Shown here piece after piece: positions 16,558 to 24,977 of a DNA stretch of 64,000 nt (within the stretch, counting starts at the first letter, position 1; each line of letters opens with the position of its first letter). The position numbers and the translations under genes are program-made. The DNA comes from Hoeflea phototrophica DFL-43 (GTDB taxonomy: Bacteria > Pseudomonadota > Alphaproteobacteria > Rhizobiales > Rhizobiaceae), in the NCBI RefSeq assembly GCF_000154705.2, contig NZ_CM002917.1, forward strand, positions 186,001 through 250,000, given 5' to 3'. The notes below the pieces were generated by a model. It saw only the letters and a program-made list of their open reading frames with translations. It had not been told where the DNA came from and made no database searches.

Positions 16558-18081
16558 TCACCCACCCCACAGACTGCCTGCCAGCAGCCGGTCAATCGGC
16601 GCGTAATCATCGCTCAATACGATTGAGCCACCACGCTCCGTTAGCCGCTGCACGAAACTGTCAGCCAGCGCCGCAAACCGGGTCGGATCAGAAGCGCCGG
16701 TGACAATCGTTGAGAATGGTGTGGGTTGCGACCCTGCGGCCAGCACGAAAACGCGCTGCTCACCGGCTACGGGTGGTTGTTGGGCGGTCCAGACTTCGAC
16801 GCTGGGGAAAACGGACTGCAAAGTGGCGGTGATCGCGCCCAGCGCCTCAAGCCGTTCGGGAAAATCCACCACATTCATCAGGAAAACGCCGTCGTCGCTG
16901 AGCCGGTCTCGAACCAGCGTGAAGAACTCATGGGTGACCAGATGTGAGGGGACCGCGATGTCACCGAAGGCATCCCCGACGATCACGTCATAGCGCCGCT
17001 CGCTTCGTGTGAGCAGCGCCCGCCGCGCGTCCTCGTGCAGGATCTCGAACTGACTGGCTGCAACCCAGAAATCCCGGACAGCAATGGCGGTGACGTCCGG
17101 ATCGATCTCGGCGACCGTAACAGGGCCGGTATTGCGGTCGGCCCAGGCGCGTGGCACCGAATAGGTGCCGCCGCCAATAAAGAATGTCGAAAAAGCCTCC
17201 GACCCCATCCGTCCCCTGCCGATCTCGTCAATCATTGCCGTGAATTCGGAGAACATGAGGCGGGGTTGTTCCCGCGAACTTGTTCCATGCGAGAGATGAT
17301 CGAGCACCAGGCGGCGAACTGGAGACGCGGGGTCAGCCGAGACATCCAGAACCTTGATGCAGAAATAGCGGCTTTCCAGAGAGCAATAGGAAAGGCGGGT
17401 AAGGGTGACGGCGCTCATTGCGATGGCAAGGCCCGCAACAAGCACAGGCAGGCCCGGACGCTGAACCGGCCGCGCCATGAAAAACAACAGGCCGGCCGAG
17501 GCCAGATACACGAGGGTCACAATTGACAGCGTGATTGCGGTGCCGAGCCAGGGGATGAACAAAAAGCCCGCCAGCACCGTACCGGCGATGGCACCCACGG
17601 CGCCAGCAGCGAACATCGCCCCCAAGGCCCGCCCTGACTTGTCTGCCCGCGTTGTAACGGCGATCTGCGTGAGCACCGGAGCCGGGACCCCGGCAAAAAC
17701 CGAAGGCAGAAAAAAGACGCAGATTGTCAGGATCACAATGCTTACGACCGGATGGCCGACACTTTCGAGAACCGGGCCGCCGGTGAAGCGCAGCAGCACC
17801 AGCGCGCATCCTGTTGCAAAAGCCGCTGCAAGCAGAACCCAGCCGGTATAGACCAATGCCTGCCGGGCGGTGCGTTCGGCCACGTGGCCGCCCCACCAAT
17901 GGCCCACCGAGAACCCTGCCAGCACCACCGCAATGATCGACGTCCAGGTGTAGAGCGACATGCCCACATAGGGCGCGAGCATACGCCCCGCGACGATCTC
18001 CACAACCAGGCTGGAGCCGGAGACCACGGCCTGGATGGCAACCAGAAGAGCCAGCGGAGCTCGCGCTTGGGAAAGTGTCAT
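16558..18081 (-). CDS. Membrane protein fused to a spermidine-synthase-like domain
   Basis: This 507-residue protein joins about six to seven transmembrane helices (residues 1-225) to a cytosolic SpeE-like aminopropyltransferase domain (about residues 285-485). The first part begins APLALLVAIQAVVSGSSLVV and contains AGRMLAPYVGMSLYTWTSII. The second carries FFIGGGTYSVPRAW in place of the SpeE GGGDG loop, the acidic VAEIDPDV that would hold the nucleoside, and DVIVGDAFGDIAVPSHLVTHEFF. The variant glycine loop makes true spermidine synthesis uncertain. The start at 18081 has GGAGA upstream. Such fusions are widespread, but I know of no settled role. Confidence 0.85.
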   Translation of the reverse strand: MTLSQARAPLALLVAIQAVVSGSSLVVEIVAGRMLAPYVGMSLYTWTSIIAVVLAGFSVGHWWGGHVAERTARQALVYTGWVLLAAAFATGCALVLLRFTGGPVLESVGHPVVSIVILTICVFFLPSVFAGVPAPVLTQIAVTTRADKSGRALGAMFAAGAVGAIAGTVLAGFLFIPWLGTAITLSIVTLVYLASAGLLFFMARPVQRPGLPVLVAGLAIAMSAVTLTRLSYCSLESRYFCIKVLDVSADPASPVRRLVLDHLSHGTSSREQPRLMFSEFTAMIDEIGRGRMGSEAFSTFFIGGGTYSVPRAWADRNTGPVTVAEIDPDVTAIAVRDFWVAASQFEILHEDARRALLTRSERRYDVIVGDAFGDIAVPSHLVTHEFFTLVRDRLSDDGVFLMNVVDFPERLEALGAITATLQSVFPSVEVWTAQQPPVAGEQRVFVLAAGSQPTPFSTIVTGASDPTRFAALADSFVQRLTERGGSIVLSDDYAPIDRLLAGSLWGG

Positions 18082-18296
18082 CGGCAGGTCTCCGCAGTCA
18101 GGTCTGGCCACAGTTTTATCTGGCCCTTGCCGCTGTACAAGCGGCCCCAAGGCAAAATGCGCATTGCCCCTCGACGGGATCCATCAGAACCGGGCCGAAC
18201 AAGCCAGCTTCGGTCCTTGCCACCAACCAACTGTCGTTGTGCGACCTTATTCCTCCCATGCCTGACGATGGCGAATTCCCTGCCGGCTGGTGAATG

Positions 18297-18331
18297 CAAA
18301 ACGCGCCCAAATGCATCGATTTGAGCGCGTT
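18297..18331 (-). terminator. Rho-independent terminator of the branched-chain-type ABC operon
   Basis: AACGCGC (18300-18306) pairs with GCGCGTT (18325-18331). The inner CAAAT/ATTTG extends the stem past one mismatch to a 6-nt loop. On the minus strand it is followed by TTTT. It lies 39 bp beyond the last gene of the operon. Confidence 0.75.
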
Positions 18332-18369
18332 CTGGAAAATTGGCCTGAAGGACCACAGCACCCCTGCCT

Positions 18370-19143
18370 CTAGATGGCGAGGTACTCCTCGCGCAGTTCC
18401 TTGTTGTCGAGCACTTCTTTCGCGGTGCCGTCAAACACCACAGTGCCTGTGTCGAGGATCACCGCACGGTCGGCCAGGTTGAGCGCACGCACCGCGTTCT
18501 GCTCCACCAGGATCGTCGTGATGCCCTGCGCCTTAATGATGGCAAGCGTCTTCTCGATTTCGTCGACGATAACCGGCGCCAGGCCTTCATAGGGCTCGTC
18601 GAGAAGCAGGACCTTGATGTCGCGCGCCAAAGCACGGGCAATCGACAGCATCTGCTGCTCGCCTCCAGACAAGGTCACACCTTCCTGTTGACGGCGCTCG
18701 CCAAGCCGTGGAAACAGCTCATACAGCCGCTCGATCGACCAGCCGATGGGTTCGACGATCTGCGCCAGCTGCAGGTTTTCCTCAACCGTCAGCCCCGGAA
18801 TGATGCGGCGGTCTTCGGGAACCAGAATAAGTCCCCCACGCGCTGCCTCATGGCTGGGCATGGTATGCAATGGCTTGTGATCGAGCCAGATCTCACCATG
18901 GGTCAGCGTCGGATTTGACAACCGTGCCAGTGTCCGCAGCGTGGATGTCTTTCCCGCGCCATTGCGGCCGAGCAATGCCAGGATCTCGCCTTCGTGGACA
19001 TTGAACGAGATTCCCTGAACGATGTAGCTCTCGCCGTAATAGGCGTGGATATCGTGAACCGACAGGAAGGCCGGTGCAGTCGCCGCATGGTTCCTGTGTT
19101 TTGAGAAGTCAGTTGTGCCGGTTTCTGCAACGACCGCGTTCAT
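18370..19143 (-). CDS. livF: Branched-chain-type ABC transporter ATPase, LivF-like
   Basis: This 257-residue ATPase powers the importer encoded upstream. Walker A is LLGRNGAGKTSTLRTLA (about residues 57-73), the Q-loop region follows, the signature is TLSGGEQQMLSIARAL (about residue 158) and Walker B is VLLLDEPYEGLAP. The block LVPEDRRIIPGLTVEENL is typical of LivF/UrtE. A 25-residue polar N-terminal extension precedes the family core. Its ATG overlaps the stop of livG by 4 bp, so translation is coupled. It is the last gene of the five-gene operon. Confidence 0.92.
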   Translation of the reverse strand: MNAVVAETGTTDFSKHRNHAATAPAFLSVHDIHAYYGESYIVQGISFNVHEGEILALLGRNGAGKTSTLRTLARLSNPTLTHGEIWLDHKPLHTMPSHEAARGGLILVPEDRRIIPGLTVEENLQLAQIVEPIGWSIERLYELFPRLGERRQQEGVTLSGGEQQMLSIARALARDIKVLLLDEPYEGLAPVIVDEIEKTLAIIKAQGITTILVEQNAVRALNLADRAVILDTGTVVFDGTAKEVLDNKELREEYLAI

Positions 19144-19895
19144 GCCGCTTCTCCCAGATACGCTTCTTTCACTTTCGGGTGGCCCTTGATGTTTTCGGGA
19201 ATGTCTTCGACAAGCGGCGTGCCCTGAGCAAGCACGGTAATCCGCTGCGCCAGCGAGAACACCACATGCATGTCGTGCTCGATGATCGCCATGGTGATGT
19301 TGCGCTTGGTGTGGATTTCCTTGAGCAGCTCGATGGTGTTGTTGGTATCAGCCCGCGACATTCCGGCCGTCGGCTCATCAAGCAGCAGCAGGCGCGGCTC
19401 CTGCACCAGGCACATGGCCATTTCCAGACGGCGCTTGTCACCACGTGACAGCGATGCACCATGCATCTCGCGCTTGTCTATCATATTGACTTCCGTCAGC
19501 ATTTCTTCAGCGCGCTCGATGATCGCGTGTTCCGAGGCGATGCTTTCGATCGCATGCATCCGGAACGAGCCGTCGCGCTTGGCAAAGCAGGGAATCAGCA
19601 TGTTTTCCATGACCGTCAGGTCGCCGAAGATCTCCGGCGTCTGAAACACCCGGCTTATGCCCATCTGGTTGATCTGGAAAGGCGTTCTACCAAGCACCGA
19701 ATTTCCGTCAAAGGTCACGGTTCCGGTGTCGGGCACGAGCTTGCCAACCAGAACGTTGAGCAGGGTCGATTTGCCCGCGCCGTTGGGACCGATGATGGCG
19801 TGGACCGAGTTTTCCGCGACCGACAGGTTCACATCGCCCAGGGCCTGCAACCCGCCGAAGCGCTTGTTGACGTTTTTGACTTCAAGAATACCCAT
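19140..19895 (-). CDS. livG: Branched-chain-type ABC transporter ATPase, LivG-like
   Basis: This 251-residue ATPase is the partner of LivF. It starts MGILEVKNVNKRFGGLQAL. Walker A is IIGPNGAGKSTLLNVLVG, the signature is SLSRGDKRRLEMAMCL (SRGD in place of SGGQ, as in UrtD-type ATPases) and Walker B is LLLLDEPTAGMSRADT. The block GISRVFQTPEIFGDLTVMEN is typical of LivG/UrtD. I use the ATG at 19895, preceded by GGAG; the frame opens at a TTG at 19916. The SRGD signature resembles urea ABC systems, but the binding protein does not look like UrtA. Confidence 0.9.
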   Translation of the reverse strand: MGILEVKNVNKRFGGLQALGDVNLSVAENSVHAIIGPNGAGKSTLLNVLVGKLVPDTGTVTFDGNSVLGRTPFQINQMGISRVFQTPEIFGDLTVMENMLIPCFAKRDGSFRMHAIESIASEHAIIERAEEMLTEVNMIDKREMHGASLSRGDKRRLEMAMCLVQEPRLLLLDEPTAGMSRADTNNTIELLKEIHTKRNITMAIIEHDMHVVFSLAQRITVLAQGTPLVEDIPENIKGHPKVKEAYLGEAA

Positions 19896-19912
19896 TGTCG
19901 AAATATCTCCGG

Positions 19913-21127
19913 TCAAGCCACATGCGGTGAAGGTTTGGGGTGATGCTCGGGATCCTTGCCGGGGTCCGCTTTCTTCTTGCGCGAGAGCATGTTGCGGATG
20001 CGCTCTCCGCCTTCAAGCAGGCCTCCGGGCAGGAAGATCACGACAAGCATGAACACGATGCCCAGGGTAAGGTGCCAGCCCTTGCCGATGAAGGGATATA
20101 TGATCGTCACCAGCAGGTCCTGCAGGCTTTCTGGCAGGAAAGCGAACCATTCATAAAGGACACCTTCATTGATCTTGGAAATGATGTTCTCCATGTATTT
20201 GATCATGCCGGCTCCCAGGACCGGGCCGATCAACGTGCCGGCACCGCCGAGAATGGTCATCAGCACCACTTCGCCCGATGCGGTCCAGAACATGCGTTCC
20301 GGGCCCACCTGAGTGTCCATGGCGACCATCAGTCCGCCAGCCAGACCGGCATACATGCCCGAAATAACAAAGGCTGCCAGCGTGTAGGGCTTGGGATTGA
20401 GGCCGGTGTAGTTCATCCGTGTCTGGTTGGTCTTGATCGCGCGAAGCATCATGCCGAATGGCGAACGGAAGATGCGGATCGCCATGTAGAAGGCCAGCAG
20501 CATGACGATGGCTGCGACGTAATAGCCTGCATTGAAGGTGAACAGCCAACCACCGATGTTCAGTTCATAGCTGGACTTCATGGTCAGGCCGAAGAGGTTC
20601 GCAGCCGGCAATTCGCCATCACCCAGCGCCGCGTCAAAAATACGCGGATCGGCGACCTTGGGCTGCAGGCCGGTTTCACCGCCGGTGATCGGTGTCAGCA
20701 CCGAGTAGGCCAGGGCGAAGGACATCTGCGCGAAGGCAAGTGTCAGGATCGAGAAATAGATGCCCGAACGACGCAGCGAGATCCAGCCAACGAACAGCGA
20801 GAACAGGCCCGCCACGATAACTGCGAGGATGATGGCCGGGATGACATTCATGGTCATCAGCTTCATCGACCAGATCGCGGCATAGCTTCCCACACCCAGA
20901 AATGCGGCATGTCCGAAGCTGAGATACCCGGTCAGGCCAAACAGGATGTTGAAACCAACGGCGAAGATGCCAAAGATCACAAACCGCTGCATCAGATCTG
21001 GGTAACCCGCATTGAACTGCGCCAGAGCGGAGTCCACCGGGAACGGGTTGAGCAGGAATGGCGCAAACGCGGTCAACGCGGCCACAAACATCAGGAGGGC
21101 GAAGTCTTTCTTTTGCAAGCCAAGCAT
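19913..21127 (-). CDS. livM: Branched-chain-type ABC transporter permease, LivM-like
   Basis: This 404-residue inner-membrane permease has about ten helices. Family blocks are [30 protein letters not shown] (about residues 49-78) and the ATPase-contacting segment [29 protein letters not shown] periplasmic loop (about residues 150-195) is longer than in E. coli LivM. The C-terminus is charged ([17 protein letters not shown]). It lies 4 bp downstream of livH and 17 bp upstream of livG. Confidence 0.93.
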   Translation of the reverse strand: MLGLQKKDFALLMFVAALTAFAPFLLNPFPVDSALAQFNAGYPDLMQRFVIFGIFAVGFNILFGLTGYLSFGHAAFLGVGSYAAIWSMKLMTMNVIPAIILAVIVAGLFSLFVGWISLRRSGIYFSILTLAFAQMSFALAYSVLTPITGGETGLQPKVADPRIFDAALGDGELPAANLFGLTMKSSYELNIGGWLFTFNAGYYVAAIVMLLAFYMAIRIFRSPFGMMLRAIKTNQTRMNYTGLNPKPYTLAAFVISGMYAGLAGGLMVAMDTQVGPERMFWTASGEVVLMTILGGAGTLIGPVLGAGMIKYMENIISKINEGVLYEWFAFLPESLQDLLVTIIYPFIGKGWHLTLGIVFMLVVIFLPGGLLEGGERIRNMLSRKKKADPGKDPEHHPKPSPHVA

Positions 21128-21131
21128 CTGA

Positions 21132-22169
21132 TTACTCCTCCATGACGCCTTTACGACCCATCAGTCCTCGCGGACGGGTGAGCAGAATTACAATTGCGAC
21201 GAGGTAGATGATGATCTGGTTGATGCCGGGAACAACCGACAGCACCTGCGCCATCGACGCGAAGCTTTCGAGAATGCCAAGCAGGAAACCGGCCAGAACA
21301 GCGCCCGGTAGGGATCCCATGCCGCCGACCACAACCACCACGAAGCTCAGCACCAAAAAGTCCATGCCCATGTGGTAGTTCGGTGAATTGATCGGTGTGT
21401 ACATCACCCCGGCAAGGCCGGCGACGACCGCGGCAATGGCGAACATGATGGTGAAACGCTTGTCGATGTTGATGCCGAGCAGGCCCACGGTTTCCCGGTC
21501 AGCCATGCCCGCGCGCACCACCATTCCGAAGGTCGTGAATTGCAGGAATGAGAACACTGCAGCGATGATTGCGGCCGCAAAGGCGAAATAGACCAGTCGC
21601 CAATAGGGATAGATGATCTGCCCGGCCTCCAGGCCGATCAGTGCGCCGAAGTCGAAGCTGCCGGCGAACACATCCGGTGCTGGTGTCGGGATCGGGTTTG
21701 CACCGAAGAAATACTTGATGATTTCCTGAAGCACGATGGCAAGGCCGAACGTTACCAGGATCTGATCGGCATGCGGGCGCTTGTAGAAATACTTGATCAG
21801 CCCGCGCTCCATGGCGAGACCAACCAGGATCATCACCGGGATCGCCAGGATGATCGACAGCGGCACAGACCAGTTGATGAGAACCGACCCCAGTTCGGGT
21901 CCGAACCAGCTCTCGACATAGGGCGTTTCAATTTTCAGCGGATTGCCGAGGAAGTCTTTGCGGGTTGGGTCCTCCGTCACCGTGGAAAGGCTCAGGATTC
22001 GGCTGAATATGACCGCGCAGAACGCGCCGATCATGAACAGGGCGCCATGGGCGAAGTTGACAACGCCCAGGGTTCCGAAAATGAGGGTAAGGCCCAGGGC
22101 GATCAGCGCATAGGCGCTGCCCTTGTCGAGCCCGTTCAGTATTTGCAAAAGTATCGCTTCCATGGCCAT
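21132..22169 (-). CDS. livH: Branched-chain-type ABC transporter permease, LivH-like
   Basis: This 345-residue permease begins [40 protein letters not shown], the classical LivH/UrtB first two helices. Other family blocks include [22 protein letters not shown], which contacts the ATPase, and [17 protein letters not shown] loop of about 60 residues after helix 2 ([20 protein letters not shown] and onward) is longer than usual. An alternative start two codons in (22163) is equally plausible. It pairs with LivM to make the channel and is separated from the binding-protein gene by two hairpins. Confidence 0.93.
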   Translation of the reverse strand: MAMEAILLQILNGLDKGSAYALIALGLTLIFGTLGVVNFAHGALFMIGAFCAVIFSRILSLSTVTEDPTRKDFLGNPLKIETPYVESWFGPELGSVLINWSVPLSIILAIPVMILVGLAMERGLIKYFYKRPHADQILVTFGLAIVLQEIIKYFFGANPIPTPAPDVFAGSFDFGALIGLEAGQIIYPYWRLVYFAFAAAIIAAVFSFLQFTTFGMVVRAGMADRETVGLLGINIDKRFTIMFAIAAVVAGLAGVMYTPINSPNYHMGMDFLVLSFVVVVVGGMGSLPGAVLAGFLLGILESFASMAQVLSVVPGINQIIIYLVAIVILLTRPRGLMGRKGVMEE

Positions 22170-22200
22170 CCCACGTGAAAAAATGTCACGCCACTGTTGT

Positions 22201-22220
22201 GTGCTGGCCTATGCCAGCAC
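22201..22220 (-). other. Intergenic hairpin 1 between binding-protein gene and livH
   Basis: GTGCTGGC (22201-22208) and GCCAGCAC (22213-22220) form a perfect 8-bp stem with a 4-nt loop. There is no T run on the minus strand, so it is more likely an mRNA-stabilising or processing structure than a terminator. Confidence 0.6.
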
Positions 22221-22241
22221 GTGCTATGCTACAGTTTGAAT

Positions 22242-22270
22242 CGGCCCGCGCCTTGTTGGGGTGCGGGCCG
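22242..22270 (-). other. Intergenic hairpin 2 between binding-protein gene and livH
   Basis: CGGCCCGC (22242-22249) and GCGGGCCG (22263-22270) pair perfectly and extend inward by three more pairs to a short loop. It lies 22 bp after the binding-protein stop codon. It has no T run. Such structures often raise the level of the binding-protein part of the transcript over the permeases; that role is inferred. Confidence 0.65.
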
Positions 22271-22291
22271 AAAGTCTGCGGAACAGTACGA

Positions 22292-23653
22292 TTATGCGCC
22301 TGGGTTGCAGGTACCCAGATCGCCACCTGCAAACTGCGGATGGTCTGGAGCATATGTTACCTGCTCGGCCGGGGTGACCTCAACGATTTCCACGAGATCG
22401 AACTCGCTCTCGGGGTTCTCCTTGCCCTTCACGACGACAACGTCCTTGAAGCACTGGTGATCGTCGGCGCGGTAAAGGGTCGGACCGTTGCCCAGGCCGT
22501 CGAACTCGAAGCCTTCGAGAGCCTCGACAACCGCGCATGGGTTGAACGATCCGGCACGTTCGACAGCATCCGCATAAAGCAGTGTCTGAACGTAGCAGGT
22601 GTGAGCAGCCTGGCTTGGCGGGAAGCCGTATTTCTCACCGAACGAGCGAACGAAAGCGTTCGTACCGATGTAGCGTGAGCCGAGCTGGTTCTCGAGCTTC
22701 CAGTCCCAGTTCTGCGAGCCGAAGATGCCCTTCACGTTTTCACCCGCACCGCGAGCCATCAGCTCGGAGTAGAGCGGAACAACGATCTCGAACTGCTTGC
22801 CATTGACCATACGGTCGCGCAGACCGAACTGAACGGCATTGGTGAGCGAGTTCACCATGTTGCCGCCGTAGTGCACGAGCACGAGCACGTCGGCATCCGA
22901 CTGCAGAACCGGCGCGATGTAGGAGGAGAAGTCGGTCTGGGTCAGCGGCGTCAGCACGTTGTTGACGGTTTCCCAGCCCACGGCCTCGGTGGATTCGCGG
23001 ACAGCCTGTTCCGTCGTGTAACCCCAGTTGTAGTCAGCTGTCAGGTAGTAGGCCTTGCGGTCTGCGCCGTAGGCGTTCTTCAGCACCGGCGCCAGCGCCG
23101 CACCGGACATGTAGGAGTTGAAGAAGTGGCGGAAACCGTTCGCCTTCCGGTCCTTGCCGGTGGTGTCGTTGGCGTGGGTAAGGCCAGCCATGAAGATCAC
23201 GCCGGCTTCCTGGCAGAGCGCCTGCACGGCCACGGCAACGCCCGAGGACGAACCGCCGGAAATCATCACCGCACCGTCTTTCTCGATCATCGAGCGAGCG
23301 GATGCGCGGGCTGCGTCGGACTTGGTCTGGGTATCGCCCGAGACGAATTCCACTTTCTTGCCCATGATACCGCTGCCCTGCAGGGCCTTGGACGAGAAGG
23401 TGTTCAGCATGCCGCCATCGCCGCCGCCATTGAGATGCTCAACGGCCAGTTGGAATGCGCGCAGCTCGTCCGCGCCTTCGTCAGCATAGGGGCCGGACTG
23501 CGGAACGTTGAAGCCGAGCGTGACGGTCGAACCTGTCGGCTCGTTGGTGAACGCGTTGGCGCTGCTGGTGAAAATTGTCGGCATGGCCAAGCCGGCGCCA
23601 ACATATGCGCCGGTCTTGATCAAACCCCGGCGTGAAATCGAGAATTTGCTCAT
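22292..23653 (-). CDS. Branched-chain-type ABC transporter substrate-binding protein, Tat-exported
   Basis: This 453-residue periplasmic receptor opens the ABC operon. The start at 23653 has GGGAGG 8 nt upstream. The signal MSKFSISRRGLIKTGAYVGA holds a twin-arginine SRRGLIK motif, so the folded protein probably leaves through Tat; cleavage is likely near SANA. The mature part (TVTLGFNVPQSGPYADEGAD) is a Peripla_BP_6 fold. Its many Gly and Ser near residue 130 (ISGGSSSGVAVAVQAL) fit the ligand pocket. It does not closely resemble LivJ or UrtA as I remember them, so the ligand (an amino acid, amide or similar) is open. Confidence 0.88.
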   Translation of the reverse strand: MSKFSISRRGLIKTGAYVGAGLAMPTIFTSSANAFTNEPTGSTVTLGFNVPQSGPYADEGADELRAFQLAVEHLNGGGDGGMLNTFSSKALQGSGIMGKKVEFVSGDTQTKSDAARASARSMIEKDGAVMISGGSSSGVAVAVQALCQEAGVIFMAGLTHANDTTGKDRKANGFRHFFNSYMSGAALAPVLKNAYGADRKAYYLTADYNWGYTTEQAVRESTEAVGWETVNNVLTPLTQTDFSSYIAPVLQSDADVLVLVHYGGNMVNSLTNAVQFGLRDRMVNGKQFEIVVPLYSELMARGAGENVKGIFGSQNWDWKLENQLGSRYIGTNAFVRSFGEKYGFPPSQAAHTCYVQTLLYADAVERAGSFNPCAVVEALEGFEFDGLGNGPTLYRADDHQCFKDVVVVKGKENPESEFDLVEIVEVTPAEQVTYAPDHPQFAGGDLGTCNPGA

Positions 23654-24334
23654 TGATAACCTCCCAGTGTGAGCACCGGCCAATCCTCATTTCAGCCGGC
23701 AAACGCCAATAGTGGCGGGACCTAAGAATTAGAAACAACCGGGAATTTTACCATACTACTTTCGGCGCAAAGGACTCTGCGCGCAACGCGGCTCCAGAAG
23801 TGACCGCTTGACTCAAGGGTGAGTCTTAGCCCCAGGTTCGCTTCTATCAATTCAGTTTGTCCGTGCCAGGGATATTGTATCGAGGACTAGAAACAACCAC
23901 AAGGAAGATTTAAAGAATGCGGTCAATCTTACCCCGAATTTGTCCGTGTTGCGCAAAATCGACGAAAATAGACTTCGGTAAGTCAAAAATATAAATAAGC
24001 ATGTGCTGAATATGTTTCAACCGGCGGGCGGGAGTCTTTAAAACCAATGTGGCGAGATCCGGCTCGCTATTCTCTTGAAGCGGAAATTCTGCGCGCAAGA
24101 GGGTCGCAGGGCTGCCGGATTTCTCAGGACTCTTCAAAATGTACGCATCCACCGTCACCCATGGCCGTGGATTTACCGGACGGCCCGGCGCCAACGCGAG
24201 CTCGGCGCGGGAACCGAACAGGCACGGACCTGACGGCATTCCGGGTCGAAGCCCGGTGCTTTGCCAGCTGATCCGGAAGTGACCAAACTCCAGAACCAAT
24301 GCCCGTCGTGTTTTGTTGATATGCGGCGCCGCAG
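23654..24334 (-). other. Gene-free region upstream of the binding-protein gene
   Basis: I see no convincing gene in these 681 bp. Short open frames on both strands lack start sites and conserved sequence. The part nearest the binding-protein gene is AT-richer and should hold its promoter. It contains an 11-bp direct repeat TAGAAACAACC (23730-23740 and 23888-23898) and a short inverted repeat GACTC/GAGTC at 23810-23825. Either could be a regulator site. The left-hand half (24000-24330) shows nothing I can name. Confidence 0.5.
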
Positions 24335-24760
24335 TCAGTGTATTCCGTTCGCACGTTGAAGCTCGCGAACATAGAAAACGATCTTGGCGATGTCGGTATC
24401 GGCAAGACCCTCGACTGGAGGCATGTCGCCAAACCGCCAGTGGTGGGCCCGGACCCCGTTTCTGGCCGCCAGATAGAAGGAAGCATCGCCGTGATGGTTG
24501 GGTTCATAGATCTTGTGAACCAGTGGCGGGGCGATTCCATCTCGCCCGGCTGCGTTGGTGCCGTGACAATCGGCACAGGAGCGAACGAAAAGAGCTTCCC
24601 CGTCCCGTGTTGCGGCCGATAGCTCCGGAACGAGCACATTCGCCATCGCAGCTCCTGGCTGCGCTGCAGACGGTGAGTGGTCTGGTCCACCAAAGCCGCG
24701 ATAGATGAAGAACGCGCCAATCAGAAGGGCCGCGCCAATCAGAAGGGACTGCTTTTTCAT
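24335..24760 (-). CDS. Class I c-type cytochrome, membrane-anchored or secreted
   Basis: This 141-residue protein has an N-terminal hydrophobic segment (SLLIGAALLIGAFFIYRGFG) that could be a signal anchor, since no clear cleavage site follows. The haem site is CADCH (about residues 62-66), within FVRSCADCHGTNAAGRDGIAPPL. The likely axial Met is in RFGDMPPVEGL. The C-terminal helix DTDIAKIVFYVRELQRANGI is typical of small electron-transfer cytochromes of the cbb3-subunit-III and alcohol-dehydrogenase type. It stands alone, 217 bp downstream of a metal ATPase gene on the same strand. Electron partner unknown. Confidence 0.9.
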   Translation of the reverse strand: MKKQSLLIGAALLIGAFFIYRGFGGPDHSPSAAQPGAAMANVLVPELSAATRDGEALFVRSCADCHGTNAAGRDGIAPPLVHKIYEPNHHGDASFYLAARNGVRAHHWRFGDMPPVEGLADTDIAKIVFYVRELQRANGIH

Positions 24761-24977
24761 GGCATGGTTCTCCCAGTGAGATTGTCATTGTTGATCGGCC
24801 ATTTGGGTCGACCATCACAGTGACATTGATCTCCGGATCTTCAAGATGAATGCAACAAATCTAAAAAAGATGATGTGGTCGCACGCTTCAAACTGTTGAA
24901 TCTCACCCAGGCCACCAGCGCATTGCCCGAAGATCTGTGCGCTCAGATCACGGCGTCGTTGCACAAGGCCTGAGCAG

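Noticed and set aside
19940..21145. 401-codon open frame on the plus strand opposite livM
   Set aside because: His/Gln/Asp-rich antisense frame, no membrane helices or motifs.
18370..23653. Assigning the ABC operon to urea uptake (urtABCDE)
   Set aside because: The receptor does not match UrtA as I know it and no urease genes are present; the SRGD signature alone is not enough.
23910..24299. 129-codon minus-strand frame in the gap before the ABC receptor gene
   Set aside because: No ribosome site and no recognisable sequence; not supported as a gene.
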